A stretch of DNA of 64,000 nt, from positions 868,001 to 932,000 of the forward strand of contig NZ_JAGSPB010000001.1 of NCBI RefSeq assembly GCF_019204025.1, given 5' to 3'. This document shows, piece by piece, positions 28,584 through 37,905 of the stretch. The notes beneath the pieces are model-generated. The model made no database searches and was not told the origin of the DNA. It saw only the letters and a list, made by a program, of their open reading frames with translations. The DNA is from Erythrobacter ani. GTDB taxonomy: Bacteria > Pseudomonadota > Alphaproteobacteria > Sphingomonadales > Sphingomonadaceae. The position numbers and the translations under genes are program-made. Each line of letters starts with the position of its first letter. Position 1 is the first letter of the stretch.

Positions 28584-29168
28584 TCAGCGGGATAGCGAAG
28601 ACCCACCAGAAGCAACCACACTCATTTTGAGCTTTGGGTATCTTTTGGTCCAATTTTTATGACCTACGCGTTCGACGAAGATTGGTAACTTCTCGTCCCA
28701 AAATCGTGGCCCGGGCCGCAGCCTCAGCGTAAGTAAGTCTTCAAGTCCAAATGGAGCTGTAATCTGAATTTCACCCGCGCCGTCAAGACGCGCTGCGATG
28801 GCCGTTGCGGTTTCGGGCCAATATGTCATGGCGTCGGCGACGGACCGATAAGGATAGTCGGCGTTTCGACGGTGCATACGGGCTTGATTCTTCACAGACC
28901 ACTCAAGTTCGGGCATGTTTGTCACCAAACGACGTTCGATTAGCCGATCGTCATCATCATCCTGTGAGTTGTCGCAGAACCAGACCACGTCTACGTCTCC
29001 GTATGGCTCGCTCATAGGATAGCCATGCAAACGGTCCCACACTGCGTCTCGGACAAACCCTGCGGCGATCCAACAGTCTGGAAGATTTAGGTCAGCGACT
29101 AGCTCCAGCGCTTTTCGCCGAACAGGGTCATTCCTAAGCACCTCTCGAACTCTTGAAGCACCATCCAT
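28584..29168 (-). CDS. nucleotidyltransferase-like protein (DUF925 type)
   Basis: 194 residues from the ATG at 29168; the longer frame upstream codes for implausible Trp/Arg-rich sequence. Residues about 30-37 read Ala-Ala-Gly-Phe-Val-Arg-Asp-Ala, and Gly-Asp-Val-Asp-Val-Val-Trp-Phe follows at about 57-64, the Gly-x-Asp-x-Asp signature of the NTP-transferase fold. The rest (Pro-Phe-Gly-Leu-Glu-Asp-Leu-Leu-Thr-Leu-Arg) matches the small NTP_transf_6/DUF925 family of unknown substrate. The gene and its flanks look lower in GC than neighbours, so recent transfer is possible. It is a lone gene between the porin pair and dksA-like gene. Confidence 0.78.
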   Translation of the reverse strand: MDGASRVREVLRNDPVRRKALELVADLNLPDCWIAAGFVRDAVWDRLHGYPMSEPYGDVDVVWFCDNSQDDDDDRLIERRLVTNMPELEWSVKNQARMHRRNADYPYRSVADAMTYWPETATAIAARLDGAGEIQITAPFGLEDLLTLRLRPGPRFWDEKLPIFVERVGHKNWTKRYPKLKMSVVASGGSSLSR

Positions 29169-29278
29169 GCGCGCCTTATTAGAGAATGTCTCGTGTGTCC
29201 GCCATCGAAGACATACAATCCAAAACCAGGCCGTCCGCTTCCCACTCCAGAGAGACAAAACGGGGGTATACCAGAGGA

Positions 29279-29611
29279 CTATCCGCCGCCCGCGCAGCCC
29301 ACACACTGTGCCACGCTTGGATCGTACGCCAATCTCTTTGCCGCGATTTCTTCGCCGCACTTCACGCAATAGCCCCACTCGTCTGCATCCAGCCGTTCCA
29401 GCGCTGCATCGATCCTGGCGCGCTCCGCTGCGCGGCGGCGCTCCTGTGCCTGTGCCATCGCCTGCTGCTGCATCGCGTCCATTCGCGAGAGGCGGCCGAC
29501 GCTATCCTGTTGCAGGGTCACTGGCGCGCGGCCCTCTGCACTTATCCGGTCCTCCTCCGCCAGTTGGGCCTGACGCTTGAGCAAAGCCTCACGCGCTTCG
29601 CCCTCTGTCAC
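29279..29611 (-). CDS. TraR/DksA family zinc-finger protein
   Basis: 110 residues from GTG 29611, overlapping the ung stop (GTGA). The N-terminal half is a coiled coil (Gln/Ala/Glu/Arg rich, residues about 15-75) and the C-terminal part has the zinc finger Cys-Val-Lys-Cys-Gly-Glu-Glu, then Cys-Val-Gly-Cys, as in DksA/TraR proteins that insert into the RNA polymerase secondary channel. It is shorter than classical DksA (about 150 residues) and the coiled-coil tip lacks an obvious Asp-Ala-Asp motif, so it may be a TraR-like or a C4-finger paralogue without ppGpp synergy. It is co-translated with ung. Confidence 0.85.
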   Translation of the reverse strand: MTEGEAREALLKRQAQLAEEDRISAEGRAPVTLQQDSVGRLSRMDAMQQQAMAQAQERRRAAERARIDAALERLDADEWGYCVKCGEEIAAKRLAYDPSVAQCVGCAGGG

Positions 29612-30333
29612 GGCAGGCGCCAGTCGATAGTGCCGCGCCCGTTCGCTTCCAGAAATGCGTTTGCCTGACTGAACGGCTTCGATCCGAAGAATCCGGAATG
29701 CGCGGAAAGCGGGCTAGGATGCGGTGCGGTGAGGACGAGATGATGCGGACCGGAACCCAGTGCCTTTACCCGCCCCGCTTTCTTGCGCGCATGGCTGCCC
29801 CAGAGGATGAACACGGTCGGTTCGCCGCGCTCCGCCACCGCCTGCACCGCCGCATCGGTGATCGCATCCCAACCGCGCCCCGCATGGCTTCCTGCGCTCG
29901 CGGCCTCGACAGTCAACGTGTTGTTCAGCAGCAGCACACCCTGTCTTGCCCAAGATGTCAGATCGCCGGTTCGAGCTCGCTCGATACCGATGTCGCTCTC
30001 CATTTCCTTGAAAATGTTGACCAGCGAGGGCGGAACTTTCACGCCGTCCTTCACGGAAAAGGCGAGCCCGTGTGCCTGCCCCGGCCCGTGATACGGATCC
30101 TGTCCGAGGATTACGACGCGCGTTTCGTCCAGCGGCGTCAGGGCAAAGGCGGTAAGGCGCTCACCGCGCGGCGGAAACACCGTCTTGCCAGCGTCCTCTT
30201 GCGCACGCAGCCACCCGCCCAGCTTGCGTGCTTCGGCGGTCTGGAGCACCGGTTCAAGCGCAGGGCGCCAGCTTTCAGGGATATCGTCGTGGGCCATTCT
30301 CTGGCGCAGCTTAGACCGAGGACCGTCCGCCAT
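29608..30333 (-). CDS. ung: uracil-DNA glycosylase
   Basis: 241 residues, family 1 uracil-DNA glycosylase, which removes uracil from DNA to start base excision repair. The water-activating Asp79 lies in Gly-Gln-Asp-Pro-Tyr-His-Gly; Leu-Leu-Leu-Asn-Asn-Thr-Leu-Thr-Val is the uracil-recognition strand; and His205 in His-Pro-Ser-Pro-Leu-Ser-Ala is the catalytic His and leucine-wedge segment. An internal ATG at codon 13 is an alternative start but has a weaker ribosome site. The stop overlaps the dksA-like GTG. The gene is divergent from the RNase D gene with about 50 bases between. Confidence 0.96.
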   Translation of the reverse strand: MADGPRSKLRQRMAHDDIPESWRPALEPVLQTAEARKLGGWLRAQEDAGKTVFPPRGERLTAFALTPLDETRVVILGQDPYHGPGQAHGLAFSVKDGVKVPPSLVNIFKEMESDIGIERARTGDLTSWARQGVLLLNNTLTVEAASAGSHAGRGWDAITDAAVQAVAERGEPTVFILWGSHARKKAGRVKALGSGPHHLVLTAPHPSPLSAHSGFFGSKPFSQANAFLEANGRGTIDWRLP

Positions 30334-30382
30334 GCCACTCGCCCCTTTCCCTCTATCCCCATGTGGCGTAGGGCAGGGACAT

Positions 30383-31003
30383 ATGGCCGTACATTTTCAC
30401 GAAGAAGACCTGCCCGAAGGCGTCCTGCAAGGCACAGCGGCGCTCGCCGTGGATACCGAAACGATGGGCCTCATCACGCACCGTGACCGGCTGTGTGTGG
30501 TCCAGATCAGCGATGGGACCGGGGATGAGCATCTCGTGCGCTTTTCGCCGGGAAGCGATTACGAAGCGCCCAATCTGACCGCGCTGCTCGCCGACCAGAA
30601 CCGGACGAAACTGTATCATTATGGCCGTTTCGATCTGGCCGCGATCCATTATTATCTGGGCGTGATGGCCGCGCCGGTGTTTTGCACCAAAATCGCGAGC
30701 AAGCTCGTGCGGACTTACACCGACAGGCATGGGCTCAAGAACCTGACGGACGAGTTGCTCGGAGAGAGCATTTCGAAGCAGCAGCAGAGTTCGGATTGGG
30801 GCGGCCCCGCCTTGAACGATGCGCAGCGCGAATATGCTGCATCCGATGTGCGCTTCCTGCACCGGCTGAGGGACGAGCTGACCACGCGGCTTGAGCGCGA
30901 GGGTCGAATGCATATCGCGCAGGCCTGTTTCGATTTCCTGCCGACCCGCGCCGAGCTCGACATTGCCGGCTGGGCCGAGCACGATATCTTCAACCATTCC
31001 TGA
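30383..31003 (+). CDS. rnd: ribonuclease D (DEDDy 3'-5' exonuclease)
   Basis: 206 residues from ATG 30383, preceded by AGGGAC. It contains only the exonuclease domain: Asp24-x-Glu26 in Ala-Val-Asp-Thr-Glu-Thr-Met-Gly, the middle acidic motif in His-Tyr-Gly-Arg-Phe-Asp-Leu-Ala, and Tyr-Ala-Ala-Ser-Asp-Val at the third motif with the Tyr typical of DEDDy enzymes. No HRDC domains follow, the usual alphaproteobacterial short form. It trims 3' ends of structured RNAs such as tRNA. Followed after 24 bases by lptC, so it may be transcribed with the LPS-export genes. Confidence 0.92.
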   Translation: MAVHFHEEDLPEGVLQGTAALAVDTETMGLITHRDRLCVVQISDGTGDEHLVRFSPGSDYEAPNLTALLADQNRTKLYHYGRFDLAAIHYYLGVMAAPVFCTKIASKLVRTYTDRHGLKNLTDELLGESISKQQQSSDWGGPALNDAQREYAASDVRFLHRLRDELTTRLEREGRMHIAQACFDFLPTRAELDIAGWAEHDIFNHS

Positions 31004-31027
31004 GGGATAAGGGTTTTCGGGTCCACC

Positions 31028-31693
31028 ATGGTTCGCAAGCGCCGCATCGAAACGAGTGAAGCCAAGGAACTGCGCAGCAGGCGCCAGCGCTTCGCTGCGC
31101 CCGGCGGCTCGCATGACAAACTCGTCGGCTTTCTTGCGCGCGCACTCCCATTGGGCGTCGGCATACTCGCGGCGCTGATGATCATCACGCCGCTGAGCCC
31201 CCGCGGCGAAGTCAGTTTCCTGCTAGACCGGAACAAGGTCGCGGTGATCAATGAGCGCCTTAGCGTCGACAACGCCATGTACCGCGGTCGCGATAATGAA
31301 GGCAGGCCATTTTCGATCAGCGCCGGAGAGGCCGTGCAGAGGTCCAGCGCCGAAGGGCTGGTCCGCATGGATGAGCTCATCGCGCAGATGCTGCTGCAGG
31401 ACGGCCCGGCCCGCATCAGCGCGCCTGGCGGAGTGTATGATATCAACGAGGAAATCGTCACCATAAACGGCGCAGTCCGTCTACAAGCGGCCGATGGCTA
31501 TTCCATGGTGGCCCGCGGCGTCTCTGTCGATCTCGAAGAGCGCACGATGAGCGGCGATAACGGTGTCGAGGGCGAAGTTCCGGCCGGAAGCTTTTCGGCA
31601 GACACCATGCGCGCCGGTCTTGAGGCGCGCACCGTGACGCTGGACGGGAATGCCCGGCTACAAATGATCCCTGGCGAGTTGAGGATTCCATGA
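31028..31693 (+). CDS. lptC: LPS export protein LptC
   Basis: 221 residues. A single transmembrane anchor is at about residues 34-56 after a basic N-terminus; the rest is a periplasmic beta-jellyroll region of the LptC/YrbK type (Gly-Gly-Val-Tyr-Asp-Ile-Asn, repeated Val-x-Leu-x strands, Met-Ser-Gly-Asp-Asn-Gly-Val-Glu-Gly). LptC receives LPS from LptB2FG and passes it to LptA across the periplasm. The stop overlaps the lptA ATG by four bases. lptB, which often follows lptA, is not in this window. Confidence 0.85.
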   Translation: MVRKRRIETSEAKELRSRRQRFAAPGGSHDKLVGFLARALPLGVGILAALMIITPLSPRGEVSFLLDRNKVAVINERLSVDNAMYRGRDNEGRPFSISAGEAVQRSSAEGLVRMDELIAQMLLQDGPARISAPGGVYDINEEIVTINGAVRLQAADGYSMVARGVSVDLEERTMSGDNGVEGEVPAGSFSADTMRAGLEARTVTLDGNARLQMIPGELRIP

Positions 31694-32262
31694 ACGCGAA
31701 GATCAATATTGCGACCCGAAAAAAGCATCTTGGCAGTGTCGCCTTCGGCTGGATGGCGGGCGGCTTTGCGCTCACCGCAGCAATCGCGGGCGACATCGGA
31801 CTGCAGGCGCAGGGGATCGCATCGCACAACACCAACGCACCGGTGACCTACGACGCTGGCTCGATCGAATTGCAGGATCGCCAGAACCGCGTGACGCTTT
31901 CGGGCGGCGTGATCGTGACGCAGGCAGGCCTGACCGTTCGATCCAATCGGATGCTGGTGAACTTCACCGATGATGGCTCGCTCGACATCCAGCGCATCAC
32001 GGCGACAGGCGGAGTCACGGTTACGCGCGGAAACGAACGCGCCACGGGCGGCGTTGCGATTTACGATTTCAATCGCCGTATCATCACGATGGCGGGCGAT
32101 GTCAGCTTGCGGCGCGGCTCCGATACCTTGAACGGCGGTCGGCTCGTCATCGACCTGCAGAGCGGCGTCTCGAGCGTCGATGGAAGAGCCTCCGGCGGGT
32201 CGGGCGCATCCGGTACTTCCGAAGGCCGCGTTACCGGATCGTTCTCCGTCCCGCAGGATTAG
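31690..32262 (+). CDS. lptA: LPS transport periplasmic protein LptA
   Basis: 190 residues with an N-terminal signal-like segment (hydrophobic, residues about 18-40, ending near Leu-Gln-Ala-Gln-Gly). The OstA/LptA beta-jellyroll is visible as repeating strands: Ile-Glu-Leu-Gln-Asp-Arg-Gln-Asn-Arg-Val-Thr-Leu-Ser-Gly-Gly-Val, then Ile-Thr-Ala-Thr-Gly-Gly-Val-Thr-Val, then Met-Ala-Gly-Asp-Val-Ser-Leu. It forms the periplasmic bridge that conducts LPS from LptC to the outer-membrane LptDE; LptE is encoded at 34853-35362. The C-terminal tail is a Gly/Ser-rich flexible segment. Translationally coupled to lptC. Confidence 0.87.
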   Translation: MNAKINIATRKKHLGSVAFGWMAGGFALTAAIAGDIGLQAQGIASHNTNAPVTYDAGSIELQDRQNRVTLSGGVIVTQAGLTVRSNRMLVNFTDDGSLDIQRITATGGVTVTRGNERATGGVAIYDFNRRIITMAGDVSLRRGSDTLNGGRLVIDLQSGVSSVDGRASGGSGASGTSEGRVTGSFSVPQD

Positions 32263-32294
32263 AAAAACCCGGGAAGGCCCTCTCCGCAGGACGA

Positions 32295-33698
32295 TCAGTA
32301 TGCGTTGTCGTGCGTGAGCACCCGAAGCGTCCTCACAATGATCTGAAAATCGCGCATCAGCGACCACCCAGCGATGTATTCGAGATCCGACTGCAACCTG
32401 TCGGTCAGGTCTTTCTCCTGTTCGGTCGCGCCGCGGTGGCCCCTCACCTGTGCAAGCCCGGTCAGGCCGGGTTTCAAGCAATGACGCTGCCAATAGAGCG
32501 CATGGATCTGCCAGAAATATTTGTCTTCCGCCTGGCTTTCCACGGCATGCGGACGTGGGCCGACAATCGACATCTCGCCGCGCAAGACATTGATCAGCTG
32601 AGGCAGCTCGTCGATGCTCGTGCGCCTGATAAGCGCGCCAATCCTCGTGACACGGTCATCGCGCCGGGCTGTCGAGCGGCCACCATTCGTGTCGAGCCCA
32701 TCCATCCGCATCGAGCGGAACTTGAGCAGCTTGAACAGCTGATTGCCGCGCCCGGTTCGCTGCTGGACGAAAAGGACGGGACCGCCATCCGTCAGCTTGA
32801 TACAGGCTGCAACGATCAGGAATAGCGGTGACAGCAGAATCAGTCCGCACGATGCGACCAGGACATCGAAGGCGCGTTTCGTGGCGCGCCCGCGGACGCT
32901 GAGAGGACCGGTCGAAACAACCAGTGTCGTGCGGTCGGGATCATCATATCGCTGTACACCCAGTGCGCCCAATTCTCGTGCCGGTTCGCTTACGATCTCG
33001 CCGTGGACGCCAGAGGATTTCAAGCGAAATGCCCACTGATTCCTGCGCTCCCTCGGGCAGCTTACGATGACCTTGTCCCTGTTGCGAAGCAACTTGCCGA
33101 GCCTGTCGAGCACATAGGGATCGTCGGCAGCCGGATCGATCTGGTATTCCCGCGCAGAAATCACGTCTGCCGTGGCAAGCGTGAAATCGGGACCGCCATC
33201 CTGGATAATGAGGAAATTGCGCGTTTTTCCGTTCCAGAACCTTTCGATCAGACGGATGATAAGCCACCGCGAGGCGACCAGCGCCATTGCAGTCAGCAGC
33301 AGCCCCAAAGTCACGCCGACGCGGGAAAACTGCGCTGTCGACTTGGTGTAGAACGCGACGAAACTGACGAACGCCGCCGACAGCATGAGCGAAGTCAGCG
33401 CCTGCCGTGCGGCGTAAGTCCATTCGGCTAGAGCGCGTGCGCCGTACGACCGGTTGTAAAGCGCAATCGTGAAATACAGCGGCAAGATGATCTGTGCGGC
33501 GATCAGCGACTGGTTCTGCCAGCGAAAACCTTCGTAAAGGAACGCTGCAGTGACAAACGAAAGATGCAAGATGACAGCATCCATCGCCATCATCGAGATG
33601 TAGATGCGAAAGCGCGTTTTCTCGAGTGAAGGGACAACCTTCACGTCGATCCCGTCGGTCTTCTTTGCCTCGAGGAGCGGACCCGTTATCTTATTCAT
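32295..33698 (-). CDS. polyprenyl-phosphate glycosylphosphotransferase (exopolysaccharide initiation)
   Basis: 467 residues. Four transmembrane helices in the N-terminal half (about residues 35-60, 68-85, 95-115, 130-150), a soluble central domain, another helix near 270-300, and a C-terminal bacterial sugar transferase domain: Lys-Arg-Ala-Phe-Asp-Val-Leu, Leu-Lys-Phe-Arg-Ser-Met, Asp-Glu-Leu-Pro-Gln-Leu and Gly-Pro-Arg-Pro. Such enzymes (PssY/ExoY/WbaP-type) transfer a sugar-1-phosphate from a nucleotide sugar to undecaprenyl phosphate to begin a repeat unit. The remaining exopolysaccharide genes are not here. The sugar is unknown, though GalU at 44803 supplies UDP-glucose. Confidence 0.9.
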   Translation of the reverse strand: MNKITGPLLEAKKTDGIDVKVVPSLEKTRFRIYISMMAMDAVILHLSFVTAAFLYEGFRWQNQSLIAAQIILPLYFTIALYNRSYGARALAEWTYAARQALTSLMLSAAFVSFVAFYTKSTAQFSRVGVTLGLLLTAMALVASRWLIIRLIERFWNGKTRNFLIIQDGGPDFTLATADVISAREYQIDPAADDPYVLDRLGKLLRNRDKVIVSCPRERRNQWAFRLKSSGVHGEIVSEPARELGALGVQRYDDPDRTTLVVSTGPLSVRGRATKRAFDVLVASCGLILLSPLFLIVAACIKLTDGGPVLFVQQRTGRGNQLFKLLKFRSMRMDGLDTNGGRSTARRDDRVTRIGALIRRTSIDELPQLINVLRGEMSIVGPRPHAVESQAEDKYFWQIHALYWQRHCLKPGLTGLAQVRGHRGATEQEKDLTDRLQSDLEYIAGWSLMRDFQIIVRTLRVLTHDNAY

Positions 33699-33804
33699 GC
33701 GGTGCTCGTCCCGATAAACACCAATTAAGTGTTTTCCCTAAGTCCACTTTTACGCACAAAAGCGCGCGCATTGCGAGCGCAGGCAGCTGCTTCTCCTCAA
33801 TAAT

Positions 33805-34845
33805 TCATCGCTTCATCGCAAACCGCGCGATTTCGGCCAGATCCTGCGCGAGCAAAATTTCCGCCGACTGGCTGTTCGCAAGCAGGCTCCGGTGGAGACG
33901 AACCAGGCGCGGTATCAGCCGGTCGAGCTTCGAGCGATGCCAGCGAGCGAGTTGCTGGCGGATGTCGCGCTCCTCTTTCCAGAAGATGCCGAGCTGTGCC
34001 TTCTCACCCTTGCTGAGATTGTCGAACGAGCCTCTTGGGCCGAGCTTTGCGAGGATTTGCGCAAGTTGCGCCGCGCGCCGTTCCAGGGCGAGCAGGAGAC
34101 CGACCGGGTTGAGGCCGAGCTCCCGCATCCGGCGAACTTCGGCAGAGAGCCGTTGGACTTCTCCGCCCATCACCGCGTTGACGACCGGCTGGAAACCGTC
34201 TTCCTCGGTCGCTGCGCCGATCTCGGCATAGTCCTCGACGCTGGCGGATTTGGGCGATTGCGGATCGGCATCGCAATACAGCGCAAGCTTGGTCACTTCC
34301 GACTGGGCCAGCCGCACATCAAGACCTGCGGCGCGGGCAATCCGTTCGGCCAGATCGCCGCCGAGCCTGAGGCCAGCTGCATCCGCCATGGCCCGCACCG
34401 ACGCCGCGACGCTCATCATGTCGGGAGGGTAGAACATCGCCACAAGCGCGTCCTTGCGCTTGTCGAGCAGTTTCGCGGTGCGGGATTTATCGGTCGCCGA
34501 TGTTGCGACGATCAGCACGGGCGCAGCGTCGCCGCCGCCAGCGTCACCGGTTTCGATCAAAGCCTTGACCGCATCATGTGCCTCGTCCCCGCTGGCCCGC
34601 ACGAGGATGTGCCGTTTGTCGCCAAACAGCGATCCCGAGCGGGCCTCATCGCCCAGCATCGCGGGATCGCGCCTCAGATCGGCTCCGGCGATGTCGAACC
34701 GCTCTCCCGCATCGGGTATGGCGTCGACGACCTTTGCCGCTGCAGCCGAAGCGCCCGCTTCGTCAGGTCCGCAAAAGAAGAATATGCTGGCCTGCTCCGC
34801 ACCGCGCGGAAGGCCCCTTGCAAAGTCTTTCTGCGTGGCCTTCAT
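33805..34845 (-). CDS. holA: DNA polymerase III subunit delta
   Basis: 346 residues. The N-terminal Phe-Phe-Phe-Cys-Gly-Pro-Asp-Glu and subsequent AAA+-like layout (Ser-Gly-Ser-Leu-Phe-Gly-Asp-Lys-Arg, Asp-Leu-Arg-Leu-Gly-Gly, Glu-Val-Thr-Lys-Leu-Ala-Leu-Tyr) match the delta subunit of the clamp loader, which opens the beta clamp. The Walker A is degenerate as expected for delta, which does not hydrolyse ATP. It follows leuS and lptE on the same strand, with an 8-base gap to lptE, the conserved leuS-lptE-holA order found in many proteobacteria. Confidence 0.93.
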   Translation of the reverse strand: MKATQKDFARGLPRGAEQASIFFFCGPDEAGASAAAAKVVDAIPDAGERFDIAGADLRRDPAMLGDEARSGSLFGDKRHILVRASGDEAHDAVKALIETGDAGGGDAAPVLIVATSATDKSRTAKLLDKRKDALVAMFYPPDMMSVAASVRAMADAAGLRLGGDLAERIARAAGLDVRLAQSEVTKLALYCDADPQSPKSASVEDYAEIGAATEEDGFQPVVNAVMGGEVQRLSAEVRRMRELGLNPVGLLLALERRAAQLAQILAKLGPRGSFDNLSKGEKAQLGIFWKEERDIRQQLARWHRSKLDRLIPRLVRLHRSLLANSQSAEILLAQDLAEIARFAMKR

Positions 34846-34852
34846 CGCCGCC

Positions 34853-35362
34853 TCACTGCGCGGCTGCCCCTTCGGCTTGGCTCCTGAGCGACAGCGCGAT
34901 CCGGGTCGTCATCCGGTCCGCGATTTCCTTCGCCAGATCTTCGAGCGCCGTCTGCTCCGCTGCGATCGTCGCATATTCGCTCGACACAACATCGATACCG
35001 GCATCGAAGCCGTCGGTCGCATCGAGCAGTATTTCACCGGATGCCAGATCGACAAGCTGGTAACGCGCGCGCAGGATGCGGCGCTCCCGGCTGATCGTGT
35101 CATCGTTCAGAACACCGAGCGCCTGAAGTGAATCGTCGAGCCGGACATCGAGGCGGTAAGCGGGCGAGGCATCGCCCGCCGCGCCCAGCCTTTCGACGAG
35201 CGCATTGCGGACCAGCCAGCCGGCTCGGCCAGGAATGGCAGGCACATCGACCGCGGCAAGGCCCTGTGCGATGCCGGAACTGCTACCGCCCGCGTACATC
35301 GGCTGCAGTCCGCAGCCGGTCAGCGCCAGCAACGCAGCGCAAAGGCCCGTCAGGCGCATCAT
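34853..35362 (-). CDS. lptE: LPS-assembly lipoprotein LptE
   Basis: 169 residues with lipobox Leu-Thr-Gly-Cys at about residues 14-17 after a short signal, so it is anchored to the outer membrane. The sequence after Gly-Leu-Gln-Pro-Met-Tyr, the family start, is the plug that sits inside LptD and completes the LPS export route begun by LptC-LptA. The position between leuS and holA is the classical one for LptE, which supports the call because the family is poorly conserved. ATGATG at the start gives two possible initiator codons; the first overlaps the leuS stop by four bases. Confidence 0.85.
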   Translation of the reverse strand: MMRLTGLCAALLALTGCGLQPMYAGGSSSGIAQGLAAVDVPAIPGRAGWLVRNALVERLGAAGDASPAYRLDVRLDDSLQALGVLNDDTISRERRILRARYQLVDLASGEILLDATDGFDAGIDVVSSEYATIAAEQTALEDLAKEIADRMTTRIALSLRSQAEGAAAQ

Positions 35363-37881
35363 GTGACGATATTCACCAATCGGTCGGGCACGACGATAAC
35401 CTTGCGAATGTCCGCTCCATCGATCGAACGCTGGACGTTCTCGCTCGCCAGCGCAAGCGCTTCGAGATCTTCCTTCGGCGCGCCCTTGGGCGCCGTGATG
35501 GTGTCGCGCAGCTTGCCCTTGTGCTGGATCGCGATCGTGACTTCATCCTCGACCAGCAAAGCCGGATCGTGCTCGGGCCAGGCAGCGTCCGCAATCAGGC
35601 CGCTTCCGCCGATCCTGGCGAAGGCTTCTTCGGCAAGGTGCGGCATCATCGGGCTGACGAGGTGCAGAACGGTGCGGATCGCGAAATTGCGGGCTTCGCT
35701 CGGTCCGGCCTTCTCTGCAGCGCCGGTCAATTCGTAGATGCGCGCAACCGCTTTGTTGAAACCGAGCGCCTCGATGTCATCGGCCACGGCGACGATGGCC
35801 TGGTGCGCTTTGCGCATCAGTGCTTTTTCGTCGCCTGTTCCCGCGCCCGCCGTATTCACATCGTAGCTGTCAAACAGGCGCCAAAGCCGCTGGACGAACC
35901 GTCCGCAGCCTTCGATGCCGCTCTCGGACCAGGGAAGGTCGCGTTCAGGCGGACTGTCGGACAGCATGAACCACCGCACCGCGTCCGCGCCATACTGGTC
36001 GATGATGTTGTCGGGATCGACGACGTTCTTCTTCGATTTCGACATTTTGACGACGCGCCCGGCAGTGACTGGGTGCCCATCTTCGATCGTCACCCAGTCT
36101 GCCCCGTTCTTCCGCACTTCGTCAGGCGACAGCCAGCTGCCATCGCCGAGCTTGTAAGTCTCGTGCGTGACCATGCCTTGCGTGAAGAGTGCGGCGAACG
36201 GCTCCTTCACGTCGAGCTTGCCAATAGAGCTGAGCGCGCGGGTCCAGAAGCGCGCATAGAGCAGGTGCAAAATCGCGTGCTCGATCCCGCCGATATAGTG
36301 TTCGACCGGCATCCACTTGGCGACTTCCTCTGCGTCGAACGGCGCACCCTCGGGCTGCGAGGCGAAACGCAGGAAGTACCACGAGGAATTCGTAAAGGTG
36401 TCGAGCGTATCGGTCTCACGCCGGGCCATCCCGCCACAGGTAGGGCAATCGACCTTGCTCCATGTCGGATGGCGCTCAAGCGGATTACCCGGAGTTTCGA
36501 AATCGACGTCTTCGGGAAGCGTAACCGGAAGCTGATCCTTGGGCACCGGCACCACGCCGCACGTGGCGCAGTGAATGAAGGGGATAGGGGTGCCCCAGTA
36601 ACGCTGGCGCGAGACGCCCCAGTCGCGCAGTCGCCAGACGGTCTTGCCTTCACCCCAGCCCCCATCTTCGGCGCGGCCGATGACTGCGGCTTTGGCGTCT
36701 TCCACACTCATTCCGTCGAGGAAATCGGAATTGACGATCACTCCATCGCCAGGCTCGGCCTCGTCGCCCATCGGCGCGCCTGCTTCACCTGGGTCGCTGG
36801 CGACCACGCGCTGGATCGGCAGCGCGTATTTGGTCGCGAATTCGAAATCGCGCTGGTCGTGCCCCGGCACGCCCATGACCGCGCCGGTGCCATAATCCAT
36901 CAGCACAAAATTCGCGATGAAGACCGGCATGGCTTCGCCGCTAAAGGGATGCGTAGCGGTGATGCCGGTACGGAAACCGAGCTTTTCCGCAGTTTCAAGC
37001 TCAGCTGCGGTCGTGCCTCCGCGTTTGCATTCCTCGATGAAGGGGCCCGCCAGAGGATCTTCGGCTGCGACGGCCTGCGCGATCGGATGATCGGCGGCGA
37101 TGGCGCAGAAGCTGGCGCCGAAAATCGTGTCGGGGCGTGTCGTGTAAACGGCCAGTTTCTCGCCGTTGGAGAGGTCGAATGAAAACTCCAGACCCGATGA
37201 CTTTCCGATCCAGTTCTCCTGCATCAGACGCACTTTTTCCGGCCAATCCTCCAGCTCACCCAGACCATCGAGCAGGTCTTCGGCGAAGTCGGTGATTTTG
37301 AGGAACCACTGATCGAGCTTGCGCTTCTCGACCTCCGCGCCCGAGCGCCAGCCCTTGCCATCGATCACCTGCTCGTTGGCGAGCACGGTCATGTCCACTG
37401 GGTCCCAGTTCACCTCGGACGATCGACGATAAACGAGCCCCGCCTGGTACATATCGAGGAACAGGGCCTGCTCATGGCCATAATATTCGGGATCGCAGGT
37501 CGCGAATTCGCGGGTCCAGTCCAGCGCGAAGCCAATCCGTTTGAGCTGCGCCTTCATCCCTTCGATATTCGCCCGGGTCCAGTTGCCGGGATGGACTTTC
37601 TTTTCCATCGCGGCGTTTTCCGCAGGCATTCCGAACGCGTCCCAGCCCATTGGGTGAAGCACTTCGCGGCCGCGCATCTTCTTGTAGCGCGCCAGCACAT
37701 CGCCCATCGTATAGTTGCGCACATGGCCCATGTGGATGCGCCCGCTGGGATAAGGGAACATCTCGAGAATGAAGCTCTTGGGCTTGTCGCTGTCCGAATC
37801 GGCGACGAATGTGCCTGCCTCGTCCCACGCGCGCTGCCAGCGCCCGTCGGCGGACGACGGATCGAATCGATTATCTGTCAT
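35359..37881 (-). CDS. leuS: leucyl-tRNA synthetase
   Basis: 840 residues, class I synthetase. The HIGH signature is [11 protein letters not shown] near residue 50; the KMSKS motif is Lys-Met-Ser-Lys-Ser-Lys-Lys-Asn (about residue 615). Between them lies the CP1 editing domain (Thr-Thr-Arg-Pro-Asp-Thr-Ile-Phe-Gly), and a Cys-x-x-Cys pair near Pro-Val-Pro-Lys and Asp-Cys-Pro-Thr-Cys forms the zinc module. It charges tRNA-Leu and deacylates mischarged products. It leads the leuS-lptE-holA unit, with DUF3576 only 24 bases upstream. I saw no leucine-rich leader peptide. Confidence 0.97.
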   Translation of the reverse strand: MTDNRFDPSSADGRWQRAWDEAGTFVADSDSDKPKSFILEMFPYPSGRIHMGHVRNYTMGDVLARYKKMRGREVLHPMGWDAFGMPAENAAMEKKVHPGNWTRANIEGMKAQLKRIGFALDWTREFATCDPEYYGHEQALFLDMYQAGLVYRRSSEVNWDPVDMTVLANEQVIDGKGWRSGAEVEKRKLDQWFLKITDFAEDLLDGLGELEDWPEKVRLMQENWIGKSSGLEFSFDLSNGEKLAVYTTRPDTIFGASFCAIAADHPIAQAVAAEDPLAGPFIEECKRGGTTAAELETAEKLGFRTGITATHPFSGEAMPVFIANFVLMDYGTGAVMGVPGHDQRDFEFATKYALPIQRVVASDPGEAGAPMGDEAEPGDGVIVNSDFLDGMSVEDAKAAVIGRAEDGGWGEGKTVWRLRDWGVSRQRYWGTPIPFIHCATCGVVPVPKDQLPVTLPEDVDFETPGNPLERHPTWSKVDCPTCGGMARRETDTLDTFTNSSWYFLRFASQPEGAPFDAEEVAKWMPVEHYIGGIEHAILHLLYARFWTRALSSIGKLDVKEPFAALFTQGMVTHETYKLGDGSWLSPDEVRKNGADWVTIEDGHPVTAGRVVKMSKSKKNVVDPDNIIDQYGADAVRWFMLSDSPPERDLPWSESGIEGCGRFVQRLWRLFDSYDVNTAGAGTGDEKALMRKAHQAIVAVADDIEALGFNKAVARIYELTGAAEKAGPSEARNFAIRTVLHLVSPMMPHLAEEAFARIGGSGLIADAAWPEHDPALLVEDEVTIAIQHKGKLRDTITAPKGAPKEDLEALALASENVQRSIDGADIRKVIVVPDRLVNIVT

Positions 37882-37905
37882 GTCGCACCGCTAATGCGAA
37901 CGAGA

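Noticed and set aside
35128..37182. 684-codon frame antisense to lptE and leuS.
   Set aside because: leuS and lptE have complete motifs and correct length on the other strand; the antisense frame has none.
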